A DNA stretch of 7,404 nucleotides from Chlorobiota bacterium (GTDB lineage: Bacteria > Bacteroidota > Bacteroidia > Bacteroidales > F082). The notes under the pieces were generated by a model. It was not told the DNA's origin, made no database searches, and saw only the letters and a program-made list of their open reading frames with translations. Positions within the stretch are counted from its first letter, which is position 1. Each line of letters opens with the position of its first letter. A program made the translations under genes and the position numbers. The stretch spans positions 1 through 7,404 of the forward strand of contig JAUXBM010000082.1 of assembly GCA_030619415.1 (NCBI GenBank). Direction: 5' to 3'. Below are positions 5,927 through 7,404 of the stretch, one piece after another.

Positions 5927-7165
5927 ATGTCACTTACAAAAGAATACATACCCGGTATGGATTTTATGGCAAAAACCGTTTCGGGACTCGAGGAAATTCT
6001 GGCCGAAGAGTTAAGGGAAATTGGTGCCAATGATGTTGAACCCATTATAAGAGGGGTGAAATTCAGGGCCGGTACGGACTTGTTGTACAAAGCGAATTAT
6101 TTGTGCCGGACTGCATTGCGCATACTAAAGCCGATTGGTGTTTTCGAGGTAAAGAACCAGGACGAATTGTATGCCAAGGTATTGAAGATTGACTGGACAA
6201 AAGTCTTTAATCTAAACCAGACTTTTATCATACATGCTACAGTTTTCCACACCGAGCTTACCAATTCTCATTATGTGGCCCTAAAAACAAAGGATGCGAT
6301 TGTTGATCAGTTCAGGGAAAAAACCGGCAAGCGGCCCTGGGTGGGGAAAGAGAAATCAGATATCTACATCGATGTACACATCAGCCACGATGTTTGCACC
6401 ATTTCTTTAGACAGTTCGGGAGAGTCGCTTCACAAAAGGGGTTACCGGGTTGCAGCCGATAAAGCGCCCATCAACGAGGTACTGGCCGCCGGGATGATCA
6501 AGCTGACCGGGTGGAAAGGTGAAAAAGATTTTTACGATCCGATGTGTGGTTCAGGAACCATTCCCATTGAGGCGGCCATGCAACTGATGCATATCCCGGC
6601 CGGTTACTATCGTCAGGATTTTGCTTTTATGAAATGGTCGGATTTTGATGCTGATCTTTGGAAAAAGGTGAAGGAGGAAGCCGATGCAAAAATGGATGAA
6701 TCGGAGTGCCGGATCTTTGCTTCCGACCGTTCGGAAAAGGCCATCGGTTTTGCCCGTCTAAACCTAAAAAATGCAGGCCTCCACAAGGATATCGAGGTAA
6801 AAGCAAAATACTTTGATTCGATTCAGCCGGAAGAAAAAAAAGGCATACTGGTTTTTAACCCACCTTATGGAAAAAGACTCGAGGAGAGAGGGGATATCAT
6901 CGATTTATATAAAAAGATTGGCGATACCCTAAAACAAAACTTTAGCGGTTTTGAAGCCTGGATCATTAGTTCCAATTTTGAAGCAGCCAAATTTATTGGT
7001 TTGCGGCCTTCGGCCAGGATATCTTTATTTAACGGACCAATTGAAACGAAGTTCCTGAAGTTTGAGTTGTATGAAGGTACCAAAAGAGGTGGAGGGCAGA
7101 AGCGAAGAGATAACAAAAGTTTCAAAGGCCGTATGAAAGGACGAAGAACTAACCCGCAGACCTAA
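5927..7165 (+). CDS. THUMP-domain class I SAM-dependent RNA methyltransferase (RlmL-type)
   Basis: This 412-residue enzyme is predicted to make N2-methylguanosine in RNA, most likely 23S rRNA as for the N-terminal half of E. coli RlmL (G2445). The N-terminal part begins MAKTVSGLEEILAEEL (14-29). A THUMP RNA-binding domain covers about 50-160, followed by the family motif LHKRGYR (168-174). The Rossmann methyltransferase domain shows SAM motif I as DPMCGSGT (204-211), an acidic residue ending the next strand at FASDRS (264-269), and catalytic NPPYGKR (311-317). The last 28 residues (385-412) are rich in Lys, Arg and Gly, probably an RNA-binding tail. Unlike E. coli RlmL, there is no fused RlmK domain. 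Met11 (base 5957) or Met14 (5966) are alternative starts, since homology really begins near Met14. It is divergent from the MazG-like gene. Its stop codon lies inside the repeat at 7159-7171, so the final Thr codon (7160-7162) is repeat-derived DNA. Confidence 0.93.
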   Translation: MSLTKEYIPGMDFMAKTVSGLEEILAEELREIGANDVEPIIRGVKFRAGTDLLYKANYLCRTALRILKPIGVFEVKNQDELYAKVLKIDWTKVFNLNQTFIIHATVFHTELTNSHYVALKTKDAIVDQFREKTGKRPWVGKEKSDIYIDVHISHDVCTISLDSSGESLHKRGYRVAADKAPINEVLAAGMIKLTGWKGEKDFYDPMCGSGTIPIEAAMQLMHIPAGYYRQDFAFMKWSDFDADLWKKVKEEADAKMDESECRIFASDRSEKAIGFARLNLKNAGLHKDIEVKAKYFDSIQPEEKKGILVFNPPYGKRLEERGDIIDLYKKIGDTLKQNFSGFEAWIISSNFEAAKFIGLRPSARISLFNGPIETKFLKFELYEGTKRGGGQKRRDNKSFKGRMKGRRTNPQT

Positions 7166-7237
7166 CAGGTTGCCTTGAACCTGTTAGGTCGGGAAAAATT
7201 TACTCAACCTGTTAGGTTCAAGACAACCTAACAGGTT
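7159..7237. repeat. REP/REPIN-like double hairpin between convergent genes
   Basis: Two perfect hairpins occur in tandem. The first pairs 7159-7171 with 7178-7190 (13-bp stem, 6-base loop), and the second pairs 7206-7218 with 7225-7237 (13-bp stem, 6-base loop). All four arms are versions of AACCT-GTT-AGGTT or its complement, itself a near-palindrome. The two cores are inverted copies: AGGTTGCCTTGAACCT at 7167-7182 (+) and AGGTTGTCTTGAACCT on the minus strand of 7229-7214, with 15 of 16 bases identical. Two inverted REP-like hairpins about 15 bases apart match REPIN architecture. No long T-run follows either stem, so termination is possible but not of the textbook type. I see no transposase in the window. 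Confidence 0.85.
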
Positions 7238-7404
7238 ATTTCTTCATTTCATTAGCAAATTTCTGATAGAAATAAGTAATGGCCTCAATGCCGTTATAAA
7301 AATTCTTCAATGGGTAATTTTCATTGGGTGAGTGTATGGCATCCGATTCAAGTCCAAAGCCCATAAGCAATGATTTTGTTCCCAGTTTTTCCTCAAATGT
7401 TGAA
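7236..7404 (-). CDS. M20-family dipeptidase, C-terminal end (partial)
   Basis: The gene enters from the right edge; 55 complete codons and a TAA stop are visible on the minus strand. The peptide includes LLMGFGLESDAIHSPNENYP followed by LKNFYNGIEAITYFYQKF and ends NEMKK. The GFGLxSDxIHSPNE segment is characteristic of the C-terminal end of M20/M25/M40 zinc peptidases annotated as dipeptidases. Its His is the conserved metal-ligand or active-site His near the C-terminus of the catalytic domain, and NFYxGIE-x-I-x-YFY is the usual final helix. The role would be cytoplasmic cleavage of di- or short peptides. It was not recognisable from a long reading frame because the window cuts it. The stop codon (7238-7236) overlaps the last two bases of the double-hairpin repeat. 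Confidence 0.85.
   Translation of the reverse strand, partial: STFEEKLGTKSLLMGFGLESDAIHSPNENYPLKNFYNGIEAITYFYQKFANEMKK

Noticed and set aside
7159..7237. CRISPR array
   Set aside because: The repeats are inverted hairpin arms separated by 6-15 bases, not direct repeats with 30-base unique spacers; no cas genes are present.

Overview
This window reads as ordinary chromosomal sequence from a free-living or environmental member of the Bacteroidota. The organism call rests on four things. One is a DUF5686/carboxypeptidase-regulatory-domain outer-membrane protein, a family typical of this phylum. Another is the near absence of Shine-Dalgarno sequences before the starts. The third is several TAnnTTTG boxes, the Bacteroidota -7 promoter element, in intergenic gaps. 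The last is the close resemblance of every protein to Bacteroidota-type versions. I cannot fix the genus; a Bacteroidia/Marinilabiliales-like lineage is only a guess.

Layout. Bases 1-677 (+) hold the last codons of pyrH (UMP kinase) followed by frr (ribosome recycling factor), a widely conserved pair. A perfect 12-bp hairpin with A- and T-runs (699-734) separates frr from a convergent minus-strand block. Read in the direction of transcription, that block runs from a MazG-like nucleotide pyrophosphohydrolase (5866-5540), to a large outer-membrane DUF5686 protein (5471-2997), to an AI-2E-family membrane protein (2921-1818), to a two-gene YtxH/holin-like envelope unit (1743-763). The gaps are 68, 75, 74 and 18 bases. 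Promoter-like boxes before the AI-2E and ytxH genes suggest several transcription units rather than one operon. Divergent from the MazG gene, across a 60-base gap, is a THUMP-domain RNA methyltransferase of the RlmL type (5927-7165, +). It converges on the 3' end of an M20-type dipeptidase (7404-7236, -, truncated by the window edge).

The genes do not form one pathway. The set mixes translation and rRNA functions (frr, the RlmL-like enzyme), nucleotide pools (pyrH, the MazG-like enzyme), envelope proteins (DUF5686, AI-2E family, YtxH, holin-like) and peptide breakdown (dipeptidase). I see no phage, CRISPR, toxin-antitoxin, secretion or biosynthetic cluster, no RNA gene, and no broken gene.

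The most unusual structure is a compact double hairpin at 7159-7237. It is built from four copies of a 13-base near-palindrome of the form AACCT-nnn-AGGTT, arranged like a REP doublet (REPIN), and it fills the whole gap between the two convergent genes. The stop codon of one gene lies wholly, and that of the other partly, inside its arms. There is no stretch over 300 bases without a gene.
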